A DNA stretch of 64,000 nucleotides from Herbidospora sakaeratensis (GTDB taxonomy: Bacteria; Actinomycetota; Actinomycetes; Streptosporangiales; Streptosporangiaceae). Positions 1 to 9,841 of this stretch are shown here, piece after piece. Position 1 is the first letter of the stretch. Each line of letters begins with the position of its first letter. Location of the stretch: positions 488,363 to 552,362 of the forward strand of contig NZ_BBXC01000009.1 in assembly GCF_001570525.1 (NCBI RefSeq), in the 5' to 3' direction. A model generated the notes under the pieces. It did not search any database, was not told the origin of the DNA, and was given only the letters and a program-made list of their open reading frames with translations. Both the position numbers and the translations under genes were made by a program.

Positions 1-741
1 GTTGCCGCGCAGGGCGATCTCCTTCTTCGGCACCTGCAGCGCCAGCGTGTGCACGTTGTAGCCGCGGGTGGTGTCCTGGCCGACCTCCGACAGGTCGCCG
101 CCGTAGAGCAGGTCGAAGACGCGCAGGTCGAGGAAGAACGCCTCGTCCGACTGGCCGGCGAACTGCTTTCCGCCGCCCTTGATCGAGTCGACGGCCTGGT
201 TGCGGAGCACGGAGTAGTCGGGCATCGAGGCCCGGCCGACGTTGCTGGGCGCGACCGTCCCGGTGCCGATGACCGTCGCGCCGCGGTGGGTGATCTTCCT
301 GAGTGTGTACGACTGCCTGAACAGCAGGTTGGGGTCGTTCAGCGACGTGACGGGCCCGTTGTTGAACAGGAACGTGGAGTTCCCGCGCTTGTCGACGTTC
401 TTGAACGTCCACTGGTAGACGACGTCGGGCTTGGCGTCGCCGTCGTTGTCGATCTTGATGTTGTAGCGGGAGTTGACGTCGAAGAAGTAGAAGTTCGGCC
501 CGCCGTTGGGCTCCTCGAACGGGATCCAGTTGGCCAGCAGCGTGACCGTGTCCTGCTTGTCGGGGCTGGTGAAGGCGTAGACGTCGGTGTTGTCGTTGCG
601 CGGGTCGCCCGCGATCAGCGGGGCCTCACGGTGGGAGGAGGCGCTCGGGGCCTCCGGCCGGAGGATGACGAAGGACGCGGCGGCGAGGGCGCCCGCCACA
701 CCCACGGCGACCATCGATCGCGGGGTGATCCGGAGCTCCAT
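1..741 (-). CDS. DUF4331 family secreted protein, C-terminus outside window
   Basis: Partial gene on the minus strand; 247 codons are visible and the C-terminus runs off the left edge. The start ATG at 741 is preceded by AGAGGA with about 10 nt spacing. The product begins with a positively charged stretch and one hydrophobic segment (about residues 8-30) ending near SASSHREAPL, then continues with HREAPLIAGDPRNDNTD and VYAF. That block is the hallmark of DUF4331, a family of exported proteins of unknown function often seen in actinobacteria and proteobacteria. It is likely secreted or membrane-anchored. The neighbour downstream of its start is another secreted-protein gene on the same strand, but a terminator-like hairpin separates them. 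No enzymatic role can be assigned. Confidence 0.8.
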   Translation of the reverse strand, partial: MELRITPRSMVAVGVAGALAAASFVILRPEAPSASSHREAPLIAGDPRNDNTDVYAFTSPDKQDTVTLLANWIPFEEPNGGPNFYFFDVNSRYNIKIDNDGDAKPDVVYQWTFKNVDKRGNSTFLFNNGPVTSLNDPNLLFRQSYTLRKITHRGATVIGTGTVAPSNVGRASMPDYSVLRNQAVDSIKGGGKQFAGQSDEAFFLDLRVFDLLYGGDLSEVGQDTTRGYNVHTLALQVPKKEIALRGN

Positions 742-847
742 GACGATGAAGTCCTCTCGGGACGTCGGGACTGGTTTGGGGAGGGTCCGGCCGGAGTCCT
801 CGCCCGCCTATTCGCCCCGTCGCCGCGATCGGATTGGTGCCGATTCC

Positions 848-882
848 AAAAAAGACGGCCCCCTCCGCCGGAGGGGGCCGTC
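848..882 (-). terminator. Rho-independent terminator after the mannanase gene
   Basis: A 29-nt G+C-rich inverted repeat (854-882; arms GACGGCCCCCTCC and GGAGGGGGCCGTC) is followed, read on the minus strand, by a run of six T (848-853). It lies directly downstream of the mannanase stop codon. Confidence 0.85.
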
Positions 883-889
883 GAAGGCA

Positions 890-2773
890 CTACGCGCAGG
901 TGTACGACGAGACCGTCGCGGTGTTCCCGTTGGGCCGCGACACCTGGAACCCGAACGACGTGCTCGCGCCGGAGCCGAGCGTGCCGTTGTAGCCCATGTT
1001 CGTCGCGGTCACCGTCTGCCCGGAGACGGTGACGTTGGCGTTCCACGAGCCCGACAGGGTGTGCCCGGAGGGCAGCGTGAACGTGACCGTCCACGACGTG
1101 CGCGCCGTGGTCCCGTTGGTCACGGTCACCGGCTGGACGACGTAGCCGTTGCCCCACTGGCTCTGCACGGTCCCGGTCGCGGTGCAGCCGCCCGACGTGC
1201 CGCCGGTGGTGGTGAACGTGACCGACGACGAGTTGGCCGACAGGTTCCCGGCCCCGTCGCGGGCCCGGACGTAAACCGTGTAAGCGGTGTTGGCCGAGAG
1301 CCCGGTCAGCGTCGCCGAGTTGGTCGTCGTGGTGGCCAGCTGGGTGCCGTTGGAGCGGTAGACGTTGTACCCGGCCAGGCCCGACCCGCCGGAGTCGGTC
1401 GAGGCCGTCCAGCTGAGCGACGCGCCCGAGGAGGTGACTCCGGACACGGTCGGGGTGCCCGGGGTGGTCGGCGCGGTCGTGTCGGACGGCGCGGCGCTGG
1501 TCGTGAACGTGACCGACGACGAGTTGCCCGACAGGTTCCCGGCCCCGTCACGGGCCCGGACATAAACCGTGTAAGCGGTCGACGGCGTCAGCCCGGTGAG
1601 CGCCAGCGAGTTCGTGGTGGAGGTGCCGAGCTGGGTGCCGTTGGAGCGGTAGACGTTGTACCCGGCCAGGCCCGATCCGCCGGAGTCGGTCGAGGCCGTC
1701 CACGACAACGACGCGCCGGTCGAGGTGACCGACGAGGCGGTGGGGGCGCCCGGCGTGGTCGGCGGGGTGGTGTCGGTCGGCTGGCCGCCGCCGCACATGG
1801 TGCACTCCACGGCCGTGGACGCGATGCCGTTGGCCCCGTTGAACAGGCGCGTTCCCCAGGAGGTCAGCTGGTTGGGGTTGAAGTTGGTGACCTGGTCGAG
1901 GTACTCGACGCCGCCGCCGTTGCCCGACCACGACCAGCCCAGGTAGCCGATGCCGCGCGCCTGCGCCTCGGACATGATCGTGTCCTCGTCGGGGTTGCCG
2001 TCGGAGTGGTTGAACCCGAACTCGCCGATGACCAGGGGCAACCCGGCGGTCTGGAAGGCGTTCAGGTAGGAGGTGATCTCGGCGGCGGTGTCGAAGACGC
2101 CGTACATGTGCACCGAGAAGACCGTGTTGCGCTGCGGGTCGGCGGCGGCGACGGTCGTGGCGTTGTCGCGCATGGTGAACGACCAGTCCTGGCCCCAGTT
2201 GGGGGCGTCCACCATGAGCAGGTGCTGGAAGCCGGCCGTGCGCATGCGCTGGATGGCGGCCGAGGTGGCCTGGGTCCAGCCCGGGGTCACCGCGTTGTTG
2301 CCGATCGGCTCGTTGCCGATGTTGATGATGACGTTGTTCTCCTCGCCGGTCAGCACGCTCTGGAGGGAGATCCAGTAGTCGACCGCCGCGTCGAGGCTGA
2401 CCGAGCCGCTCTGCTCGCCGAAGCCGGTGGTGTCGTGGTTCTCCAGGATGCAGATCAGCTTGCTGGCCTTGCACAGGGAGATCACGTTGGCGACGTCGGA
2501 GGGGCCGTTGGCGGGCCAGCGCCCGCCGCTGAGCACGACGCGGACCGCGTTGGCGCCCTTGGCCTTGATGTTCGCGATCGAGCTCGTCTGGGAGGTGTAC
2601 CAGGTGTGCGCGTGGCTGGTGCCGCGGATGACGAAGACGCTGCCGTTGGCCTCCACGATGTTGCGGCCGCTGACCCGCAGGCCCACGGCGGCCTGGGCGG
2701 GAGAGGCGGCGACCAGAAGTGACGCGATCAGGGTGAGGACGGCCGCGCATGCCAGCGCGCATTGTCGTCTCAT
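890..2773 (-). CDS. Secreted beta-mannanase, GH5 (subfamily 8 type) with two FN3 and one CBM2
   Basis: Predicted 627-aa exported endo-1,4-beta-mannosidase. It has a signal peptide (residues 1-28, cleavage near SPAQA-A), then a GH5 catalytic domain (about 30-325) with the acid/base Glu155 in NIGNEP and the nucleophile Glu251 in VIGEFG. Two fibronectin type III repeats follow (about 337-430 and 433-525), then a C-terminal CBM2 (about 530-627) with paired Cys and surface Trp residues typical of cellulose/mannan binding. The segments GLRVSG, HAHTWY and NHDTTGFGEQ match Streptomyces-type GH5_8 mannanases better than cellulases, which is family knowledge. The two FN3 modules are close copies even at DNA level (offset 291 bp). 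It is monocistronic with its own terminator. A cellulase activity cannot be excluded by eye. Confidence 0.9.
   Translation of the reverse strand: MRRQCALACAAVLTLIASLLVAASPAQAAVGLRVSGRNIVEANGSVFVIRGTSHAHTWYTSQTSSIANIKAKGANAVRVVLSGGRWPANGPSDVANVISLCKASKLICILENHDTTGFGEQSGSVSLDAAVDYWISLQSVLTGEENNVIINIGNEPIGNNAVTPGWTQATSAAIQRMRTAGFQHLLMVDAPNWGQDWSFTMRDNATTVAAADPQRNTVFSVHMYGVFDTAAEITSYLNAFQTAGLPLVIGEFGFNHSDGNPDEDTIMSEAQARGIGYLGWSWSGNGGGVEYLDQVTNFNPNQLTSWGTRLFNGANGIASTAVECTMCGGGQPTDTTPPTTPGAPTASSVTSTGASLSWTASTDSGGSGLAGYNVYRSNGTQLGTSTTNSLALTGLTPSTAYTVYVRARDGAGNLSGNSSSVTFTTSAAPSDTTAPTTPGTPTVSGVTSSGASLSWTASTDSGGSGLAGYNVYRSNGTQLATTTTNSATLTGLSANTAYTVYVRARDGAGNLSANSSSVTFTTTGGTSGGCTATGTVQSQWGNGYVVQPVTVTNGTTARTSWTVTFTLPSGHTLSGSWNANVTVSGQTVTATNMGYNGTLGSGASTSFGFQVSRPNGNTATVSSYTCA
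1212..1745 (-). repeat. Tandem duplication of the FN3 module, 291-bp period
   Basis: Two copies of the FN3-coding sequence (about 1212-1450 and 1503-1741) lie exactly 291 bp (97 codons) apart and are nearly identical. For example, the tracts starting at 1212 and 1503 differ at only a few bases over 80 nt. This indicates a recent intragenic duplication or concerted evolution. Confidence 0.85.
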
Positions 2774-2908
2774 TTCGTGGACCTTTCCATGAACCGGTTA
2801 AGGAGCGTGCACCCCAGAGTCGGGGGAGGCGCGCGAGGTGTACAGGAATCCGCCTCCGGGAGGAGCCGAACCCCGAGGTGACCGGCCAGGATGGATGAAA
2901 GATTCAAA

Positions 2909-2965
2909 AGCGAGACGCGGACGGCCGAAGGCCGGCCGTGGCTCGCGCCATGGATCTGTCTCAAA
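2909..2965 (+). repeat. Dispersed 50-nt hairpin repeat, copy A
   Basis: First of three copies of an intergenic element beginning AGCGAGACGCGGACGGCC. An outer inverted repeat GCGAG/CTCGC encloses an inner stem ACGGCCG/CGGCCGT (2921-2939). The 3' flank TGGATCTG is also shared with the other copies. It lies upstream of the ABC exporter promoter. Other copies are at 4971-5025 and 45496-45552. No coding role is evident. Confidence 0.75.
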
Positions 2966-2979
2966 CAGGCGTCAAATCA

Positions 2980-3018
2980 GGTTGACACGCTTTGGGTGTC
3001 AACCTAGATTGACGTCAA
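2980..3018 (+). promoter_or_regulatory. Promoter and overlapping operator of the ABC exporter gene
   Basis: TTGACA (2982-2987) is separated by exactly 17 bp from TAGATT (3005-3010), a near-consensus vegetative promoter. Superimposed is a perfect 9-bp inverted repeat GGTTGACAC/GTGTCAACC (2980-2988 and 2996-3004), followed by a second palindrome TTGACGTCAA (3009-3018). The overlap with -35, spacer and -10 is what a repressor operator looks like. The regulator is not encoded next to it. Confidence 0.75.
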
Positions 3019-3048
3019 CCTTCATTGACGTCCACAAGGGGGCAAACC

Positions 3049-4767
3049 GTGACGTCGTCCTGGCAGATGCTCGGAGATCTCGTCAAACCCCACCGGCGCA
3101 CGCTCGTGTTAGCCGGTGTCCTCACGCTCGCCGGTTCGGCCGGCGGGCTCGCGATGCCGCTGTTCGTCCGGTCGGTGATCGACCGGTTCGGGGCCGGGGA
3201 GAGCGTCCTCGGGCCCGTGCTGCTGCTGTCGGTCGTGGTGCTCCTCGGCGCGTCGATCTCGGCGCTCGGCCAGTTCGTGCTGGAGCGCATGGGTGAGGGC
3301 ATCGTGTTGTCGGCGCGGGTGCGGCTCGTCGACCGGGTGCTGCGGCTGCGGGTGCCCGAGGTCGACCGGCTCAAGCCCGGCGACCTGCTGTCGCGCGTCA
3401 CCTCCGACACGACGCTGCTGCGTACCGTCACGACCGAGGGCATGGTCGGGGCGGTCGGCTCGGCGGTGCTGTTCGTCGGGGCGGCGGTGCTCATGGGGAT
3501 CATGGACTGGGTGCTGCTGCTGGTCACGCTCGGGGTGGTCGCCTTCGTCGCCGGGCTCGGGTCGCTGTTGTTCCCGCGCATCCGCGCGGCCTCCTTGCGC
3601 GCCCAGGAGGCGCTGGGCGACATGGGCTCGGCGCTCGACCGGGCTCTCCAGGCGTTCCGTACGGTCAAGGCCTCCGGCGCCGAGGCCCGCGAGATCGCCG
3701 TGATCGAGGCCGCCGCCAAGAAGGCGCGCGACCGGGGCGTGCTCTCCTCGGCCTACCAGTCGGTGGCCGGCACCACCGCGTGGTTGTCGGTCCAGCTCGC
3801 GTTCCTGATCGTGCTGGCGGTCGGCGGCGCCCGGGTGGCCGACGGGTCGATGGACATCGCCACCCTGATCGCGTTCCTGCTCTACCTGTTCTGGCTGGTG
3901 GCCCCGATCGGCCAGCTCGTCCAGGCGGCCACCCAGCTGCAGAACGGCCTGGCCGCGCTCATCCGCATCAAGGAGATCGACGCGCTGCCGGTCGAACCGG
4001 CCGCGACCCAGGGCCAGACCACCGGCGTCCCGGTCGGGGTGGTCTTCGACGACGTCGTCTTCCGCTACGGCGACGACCGTCCGGTCGTCCACCACGGAGT
4101 GAGCTTCGAGGCGCCCGCCGGCCGCCTGTCGGCGCTGGTCGGGCCGTCGGGCGCGGGCAAGTCGACCGTGTTCGGCCTGGTGGAGCGGTTCTACGAGCCC
4201 GATTCGGGCCGCATCTCCATCGGCGGCACCGACATCGCCGACTGGCACCTGCCCGACCTGCGGGCCGCCGTCGGCTACGTCGAACAGGACGCCCCGGTGC
4301 TCGACGGCACCCTCCGCGAGAACCTCACCTTCGCCGCCCCCGACGTGACCGAGGAGGAGATCCAGCGCGCGCTGGCCCGCACCCGGCTCGACGACCTGGT
4401 CGACCGGCTGCCCGAGGGGCTGGAGACCGAGGTCGGCCACCGCGGCATCCTGCTGTCGGGCGGCGAACGCCAGCGCGTCGCCATCGCCCGCGCCCTGCTG
4501 CGCCGCCCCCGCCTGCTGCTCCTCGACGAGGCCACCTCGCAGCTCGACGCCGTCAACGAGCTGCGGCTGCGCGAGGTCATCGCCGAGGTGGCCCGCGAGA
4601 CGACCGTGCTGGTCATCGCCCACCGCCTGTCGACGGTCACCGGCGCCGACCGGATCATCGTCATGGAGGCCGGTCGCGTCAGGGCCAGCGGCACCCACGA
4701 CGAGCTGATCGCCGAAGACGACCTCTACCGGGAACTGGCGGCAACCCAGTTCCTGGTCAACTCCTAG
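3049..4767 (+). CDS. ABC exporter, transmembrane and ATPase domains fused
   Basis: 572-aa half-transporter of the type I ABC exporter (MDR-like) class. The N-terminal half carries six predicted helices (about residues 20-300). The C-terminal nucleotide-binding domain has Walker A GPSGAGKS (about 365-372), signature LSGGERQR (about 469), Walker B LLLLDE (about 489-494) and the switch His in IAHRLS (about 522). It probably homodimerises and pumps a lipophilic compound out; the substrate is unknown. The GTG start at 3049 is chosen for its AAGGGGG ribosome site 6 nt upstream; a TTG at 3025 lies inside the promoter region. A TTA leucine codon, rare in such genomes, occurs at codon 21 (3109-3111). 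It is monocistronic with an operator-bearing promoter. Confidence 0.9.
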   Translation: MTSSWQMLGDLVKPHRRTLVLAGVLTLAGSAGGLAMPLFVRSVIDRFGAGESVLGPVLLLSVVVLLGASISALGQFVLERMGEGIVLSARVRLVDRVLRLRVPEVDRLKPGDLLSRVTSDTTLLRTVTTEGMVGAVGSAVLFVGAAVLMGIMDWVLLLVTLGVVAFVAGLGSLLFPRIRAASLRAQEALGDMGSALDRALQAFRTVKASGAEAREIAVIEAAAKKARDRGVLSSAYQSVAGTTAWLSVQLAFLIVLAVGGARVADGSMDIATLIAFLLYLFWLVAPIGQLVQAATQLQNGLAALIRIKEIDALPVEPAATQGQTTGVPVGVVFDDVVFRYGDDRPVVHHGVSFEAPAGRLSALVGPSGAGKSTVFGLVERFYEPDSGRISIGGTDIADWHLPDLRAAVGYVEQDAPVLDGTLRENLTFAAPDVTEEEIQRALARTRLDDLVDRLPEGLETEVGHRGILLSGGERQRVAIARALLRRPRLLLLDEATSQLDAVNELRLREVIAEVARETTVLVIAHRLSTVTGADRIIVMEAGRVRASGTHDELIAEDDLYRELAATQFLVNS

Positions 4768-4955
4768 CCGGAGCTTTCCCCCGCGGGGGAGGTGGCCCGA
4801 GGGGATCGGGGGCACCCCGCAATGAGCGGAGCCTCTCCTTCGCCACAGAGCCGGTCCGGGTCAAACGCGTACGTGCGGTCGCGTCCGGGATGGGGTGCCC
4901 CGGGACGCCGGGGTGCCCCTCCGACTCTCGCCGCCGTATCCTGCGGGAGACGACG

Positions 4956-4971
4956 TGAATACTTTCATTCA
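4956..4971 (+). promoter_or_regulatory. Putative hut operator upstream of hutU
   Basis: The inverted repeat TGAAT-N6-ATTCA (4956-4960, 4967-4971) matches in arm sequence and spacing a repeat at 12430-12447 ahead of the M20/hutF/hutI operon. It is 70 nt upstream of the hutU start. I infer that it is the site of a shared regulator, possibly the RpiR protein encoded after hutU. Confidence 0.5.
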
Positions 4972-5025
4972 GCGAGACGCGGACGGCCGGAGGCCGGCTG
5001 CGGCTCGCGCGGTGAATCTGCCCCA
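4971..5025 (+). repeat. Dispersed 50-nt hairpin repeat, copy B
   Basis: Second copy of the element seen at 2909 and 45496, in the same orientation relative to the downstream gene. The inner stem carries compensating or wobble changes (GGCTGC instead of GGCCGT). The conserved flank GTGAATCTG is at 5012-5020. It ends just before the hutU ribosome binding site, so it would lie in the hutU 5' leader if transcription starts near the operator. Confidence 0.75.
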
Positions 5026-5040
5026 ATGGAGAGGTGCGCC

Positions 5041-6687
5041 ATGCCGACCGTGCGGAGCCCCCGCGGCACGACCTTGACCGCCAAGGGCTGGCCCCAGGAG
5101 GCCGCGCTCCGGATGATCCAGAACAACCTCGACCCCGAGGTGGCCGAACACCCCGAACAGCTCGTCGTCTACGGCGGCTCGGGCAAGGCGGCCCGCGACT
5201 GGCCCTCGTTCCAGGCGATCACCCGGACCCTCACCACCCTCGACGCCGACGAGACCCTGCTCGTGCAGTCGGGCCGCCCGGTCGGCGTCATGCGCACCCA
5301 CGAATGGGCGCCGCGTGTGCTCATCGCCAACTCCAACCTGGTGCCCGACTGGGCCAACTGGGAGGAGTTCCGCCGCCTGGAGGCCGCCGGGCTCACCATG
5401 TACGGCCAGATGACCGCCGGTTCCTGGATCTACATCGGCACCCAGGGCATCCTCCAGGGCACCTACGAGACCTTCGCCGCCGTCGCCGCCAAACGTTTCG
5501 GCGGCACGCTCGCCGGGACCGTCACGCTGACCGCCGGGCTCGGCGGCATGGGCGGCGCCCAGCCGCTGGCCGTCACGATGAACGGCGGCGTGGCCATCTG
5601 CGTCGACTGCGACCCCCGGTCGATCGAGCGCCGCATCGAGCACCGCTACCTCGACGTCCGCGCCGACTCGCTGGCCGACGCGCTGCGACTGGCGTACGAG
5701 GCCCGCGACCAGCGCCGGCCGCTGAGCATCGGGGTCGAGGCCAACGCCGCCGACGCCCTGCCCGAACTGCTGGCCATGGGCGCCGAGATCGACGTCGTCA
5801 CCGACCAGACCTCCGCCCACGACCCGCTCATGTACCTGCCGCGCGGCGTCGCCTTCGCCGACATGGCCGCCGAACGCGAGAAGGACCCGGCGGGCTTCAC
5901 CGTCAGGGCCCGCGAGTCGATGGCCCGCCACGTCGAGGCGATGGTCGGCTTCCTCGACGGCGGCGCGGAGGTCTTCGACTACGGCAACTCGATTCGCGGC
6001 GAGGCCCAGCTGGCCGGCTACGACCGCGCGTTCGCCTTTCCCGGCTTCGTGCCGGCGTACATCCGCCCGCTGTTCTGCGAGGGCAGGGGCCCGTTCCGGT
6101 GGGCCGCCCTCAGCGGCGACCCCCGCGACATCGCCGCCACCGACCGGGCGATCCTCGACCTGTTCCCCGACAACGAGCCGCTCGCCCGGTGGATCCGGCT
6201 GGCCGGGGAGAAGGTGCACTTCCAGGGCCTCCCGGCGCGCATCTGCTGGCTCGGCTACGGCGAGCGCGACAAGGCCGGCGAGCGGTTCAACCAGATGGTC
6301 GCCGACGGCGTGCTCCAGGCCCCGGTCGTCATCGGCCGCGACCACCTCGACTGCGGCAGCGTCGCCTCCCCGTACCGTGAGACCGAGGGCATGCTCGACG
6401 GCTCCGACGCCATCGCCGACTGGCCGCTGCTGAACGCCATGGTCAACGTCGCCTCGGGCGCGTCGTGGGTGTCGATCCACCACGGCGGCGGCGTCGGCAT
6501 CGGCCGCTCCATCCACGCCGGGCAGGTCACCGTCGCCGATGGCACCCCGCTCGCGGCCGAGAAGCTGAACCGGGTGCTCACCAACGACCCCGGCATGGGC
6601 GTCATCCGCCACGTCGACGCCGGCTACGCCGAGGCGGCCGAGGTGGCGGCCGATACGGGGGTCCGGGTGCCGATGCGGGAGAATTGA
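5041..6687 (+). CDS. hutU: Urocanate hydratase
   Basis: 548-aa cytosolic enzyme converting urocanate to 4-imidazolone-5-propionate, the second step of histidine degradation. The length is right for the family. Characteristic blocks are [36 protein letters not shown] with a Gly-rich NAD-binding stretch [10 protein letters not shown], and [11 protein letters not shown] near the C-terminus. The ATG at 5041 is favoured by GGAGAGG 6 nt upstream over an in-frame ATG at 5026. The gene for histidine ammonia-lyase is not in the window. hutF and hutI lie 7 kb downstream in a separate unit sharing the upstream inverted repeat. The RpiR-type regulator follows 3 nt after the stop codon, so the two are probably cotranscribed. 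Confidence 0.96.
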   Translation: MPTVRSPRGTTLTAKGWPQEAALRMIQNNLDPEVAEHPEQLVVYGGSGKAARDWPSFQAITRTLTTLDADETLLVQSGRPVGVMRTHEWAPRVLIANSNLVPDWANWEEFRRLEAAGLTMYGQMTAGSWIYIGTQGILQGTYETFAAVAAKRFGGTLAGTVTLTAGLGGMGGAQPLAVTMNGGVAICVDCDPRSIERRIEHRYLDVRADSLADALRLAYEARDQRRPLSIGVEANAADALPELLAMGAEIDVVTDQTSAHDPLMYLPRGVAFADMAAEREKDPAGFTVRARESMARHVEAMVGFLDGGAEVFDYGNSIRGEAQLAGYDRAFAFPGFVPAYIRPLFCEGRGPFRWAALSGDPRDIAATDRAILDLFPDNEPLARWIRLAGEKVHFQGLPARICWLGYGERDKAGERFNQMVADGVLQAPVVIGRDHLDCGSVASPYRETEGMLDGSDAIADWPLLNAMVNVASGASWVSIHHGGGVGIGRSIHAGQVTVADGTPLAAEKLNRVLTNDPGMGVIRHVDAGYAEAAEVAADTGVRVPMREN

Positions 6688-6690
6688 CCC

Positions 6691-7503
6691 GTGGTCGACG
6701 GTCTCGAACGCCTCCTCGACGGTCGCCGTCTCTCCCCGGCGCAGCGCCGCATCGCCCATTACCTGGGCGAACACCTCCACGAAGCGATCTTCCTGTCGAG
6801 TGTGGAGCTGGCCGACCGGGCCGGGGTGAGCCAGCCGTCGGTGACCCGCTTCGCCGCGGCGCTCGGCTTCGCCGGATATCCGGAGCTGCGCCACGCGCTG
6901 CGCCCGCTGGTCCTGGGCGGCCCGCCGCCCCGGGTGGAGGCGGGCCCCGACGCGCTCGACGCCGAGATCGGCAACCTGCGCTCCCTGCGCGACCGCATCG
7001 GCCCGGTGACCGAGACCGTCGGCGAGGTCGGGGCCGCGCTGGCCGCCAGCGAACCGCTGCCAATCCTGGGCCTGCGCGTCTCCAGCGGCCTGGCCACGAC
7101 CTTCGCCTACTTCGCCCGGCGTATCCACCCCGACGTGCGCCTGTTCACGCACGGCGGCTCGGAGCTGGCCGACGGCCTCCACGCCGCCCGCCGGGCCGGG
7201 GCGGGCTGGCTGCTGGCGGTGGTGCTGCCGCGCTACCCGGCCGAGGCGGCGGCGGCCCTGACCGAGGCGCGAGAGCTGGGCCTGTCGATCGCCGTGCTCA
7301 CCGACCGCCCCGACGTGCCCTTCCCCGCCGACGTGGTCCTGGACGCGCCGGTCGGGGAACGGCTGGTGTTCGACTCCCACGTGGCGCCGCTCGCCCTGGC
7401 CATGCTCCTGGTGGAGGCTATGGCCGACGCGGCGCCCCTGCGAACCAGAGCCCGCCTCGACGACCACGAACGCATGACCGAACGCGGCGGGATCTTCCTC
7501 TAG
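6691..7503 (+). CDS. MurR/RpiR family transcriptional regulator
   Basis: 270-aa regulator with an N-terminal RpiR-type helix-turn-helix (about residues 10-75; helix block LADRAGVSQPSVTRFAAALGF without gaps) and a C-terminal SIS-like ligand domain (about 115-245). Start GTG at 6691, 3 nt after hutU. RpiR proteins usually sense phosphorylated sugars, but several act on amino-acid catabolic genes. Cotranscription with hutU makes a hut regulator the simplest idea (inference). Its stop codon overlaps, tail to tail, the stop codon of the convergent ABC permease gene. Confidence 0.85.
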   Translation: MVDGLERLLDGRRLSPAQRRIAHYLGEHLHEAIFLSSVELADRAGVSQPSVTRFAAALGFAGYPELRHALRPLVLGGPPPRVEAGPDALDAEIGNLRSLRDRIGPVTETVGEVGAALAASEPLPILGLRVSSGLATTFAYFARRIHPDVRLFTHGGSELADGLHAARRAGAGWLLAVVLPRYPAEAAAALTEARELGLSIAVLTDRPDVPFPADVVLDAPVGERLVFDSHVAPLALAMLLVEAMADAAPLRTRARLDDHERMTERGGIFL

Positions 7504-8245
7504 GCCGCCAGGCGGCGCAGTGACCGCATCGACCAGACCAGGGTGATCAGTGCCAGGCCGATGAGCAGCGCGAACGCGATCGGGATGGTCGAGTCGCCCA
7601 GATCGCCGCGGAACAGCGACCGGCCGGCCTCGACGCCGTAGTAGAGCGGGTTGAAGCGGGCGAGGGTCTGCAGCCAGTCGGGGCCGAGCGAGACGGGCAG
7701 GAACAGGCCCGCGATCAGGGTCAGCGGCATCGCGAAGAACTGCACCAGCTGCGAGACGCCGTTCTCGTCCTTGATGGCCAGCGCGAGGCCGTAGGAGAGG
7801 CTGGCCGCGAACAGGCCGGTCACCGCCATCAGCAGTAGCATGATCAGGAACTCGGGCAGGCCGATGCGCAGCCCCATCAGGATGGCCACGCCCATGACCA
7901 GGATCGCCTGGATGACCAAGACCAGCATGTCCTTGGCGACCCGGCCCAGGATGATCGCGGGCGGCCAGGCGGGGGAGACGGCCAGGCGTTCGAGCACCCC
8001 GTTCCGGGTTTCGTTGATCATGCCGAACCCGGCGAACAACGAGCCGAACAGCGCGATCATCATCATCGAACCGGGCGTGAACATGGCCAGCACCTCGGGC
8101 ATCGACCCGCTCGCGGTGGTCTTGCCGAGCAGCGGCGCGAAGAACAGCAGGTAGAGCACCGGCTGCATGATGCCGAACAGCGGCCACACCGGGTTGCGCA
8201 GCAGGAAGCGGAGCTCGTAGCCGAGGAAGAGGGAGGTCTGGCGGA

Positions 8246-8249
<4 letters not shown>
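7500..8249 (-). CDS. ABC-2 type permease, drug/antibiotic exporter
   Basis: 249-aa integral membrane protein with about six hydrophobic segments and the ABC-2 motif region around GFGMINETRNGVLERLAVSP, as in DrrB-type daunorubicin exporters. It pairs with the ATPase gene upstream; their reading frames overlap by 4 bp (ATGA type). The stop codon overlaps that of the convergent RpiR gene (7500-7503). It likely exports a hydrophobic compound under PadR control; the substrate is unknown. Confidence 0.88.
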
Positions 8250-9205
<956 letters not shown>

Positions 9206-9272
9206 TCGCAAACCTGTTCTCGTCAGGGGGAGAACCAGCGTCGGGGATGACGCCGGGTCAAGGTCAACCGAT

Positions 9273-9803
9273 TTACGGCAACTCGCCGTTCTCGACCCGC
9301 TCGATCGCGGTCTCGATCCAGTCGAGCTGCGACCGGAGCTGGGCGTTGGCCAGCCGGATGCACTCGTCGACGTGGCGGGGGGCGTCGAACGCCAACTTGG
9401 CCTCCAGCGCCCGCTCGGTCGACGAGATCGCCGCCCGCAGTTGCTCCAGCCGGGCGTTCATGGCGTTGACCAGGTCGGGCTTGGCCAGCCGGTCCATGAA
9501 GGTGAGCGCGACCTGGAACGGGTCGACGATCGGCTTGATCTCCCACCAGTAGGTGAGCAGTTGCCGCCGGAACTCCTCCCGCCCGTCGTCGGTGACCTCG
9601 TAGACGGTCTTGCCGCCCGGCCCGTGCTCGACGACGGCGAGCAGCCCCTCGCCGGCCATCTTGGCCAGCCCGTGATAGATCGACCCGTAGGCCACGTTGG
9701 CCCAGTAACCGGCCCCCCACAGTTCCAGCCGCCGCCGCACCTCGTAACCGTGCAGCGGGCCGTCGAGCAGCGTGCCCAGGATGAGAACCCGTGTGGAGGA
9801 CAT
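9273..9803 (-). CDS. PadR family transcriptional regulator
   Basis: 176-aa protein starting MSSTRVLILGTLLDGPLHGY, a canonical PadR winged helix (residues 1-80, with EVRRRLE, YGSIYHGLAKM and the wing GKTVYEVTDDG). A longer C-terminal helical dimerisation part follows (85-176). It is first gene of the padR-ABC ATPase-permease operon, a common drug-responsive autorepressed arrangement. The start lies 2 nt after a perfect operator-like inverted repeat, and a -10-like TATAAG sits 7 nt before the ATG, so the transcript may be leaderless. Confidence 0.9.
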   Translation of the reverse strand: MSSTRVLILGTLLDGPLHGYEVRRRLELWGAGYWANVAYGSIYHGLAKMAGEGLLAVVEHGPGGKTVYEVTDDGREEFRRQLLTYWWEIKPIVDPFQVALTFMDRLAKPDLVNAMNARLEQLRAAISSTERALEAKLAFDAPRHVDECIRLANAQLRSQLDWIETAIERVENGELP

Positions 9804-9805
9804 GC

Positions 9806-9827
9806 TCAAACTTATATACAAGTTTGA
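9806..9827 (-). promoter_or_regulatory. PadR operator and probable leaderless promoter
   Basis: Perfect 8-bp arms TCAAACTT and AAGTTTGA with a 6-bp A/T spacer lie immediately upstream of the padR ATG. On the minus strand TTGCGA, 18 bp, then TATAAG can be read, with the -10 inside the repeat. Binding of PadR here would shut off its own operon. Confidence 0.7.
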
Positions 9828-9841
9828 ATAGTGGTCGCAAC

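Noticed and set aside
890-2773. Endoglucanase assignment based on GH5 plus CBM2
   Set aside because: The catalytic-domain blocks fit mannanase-type GH5 better; CBM2 occurs on both.
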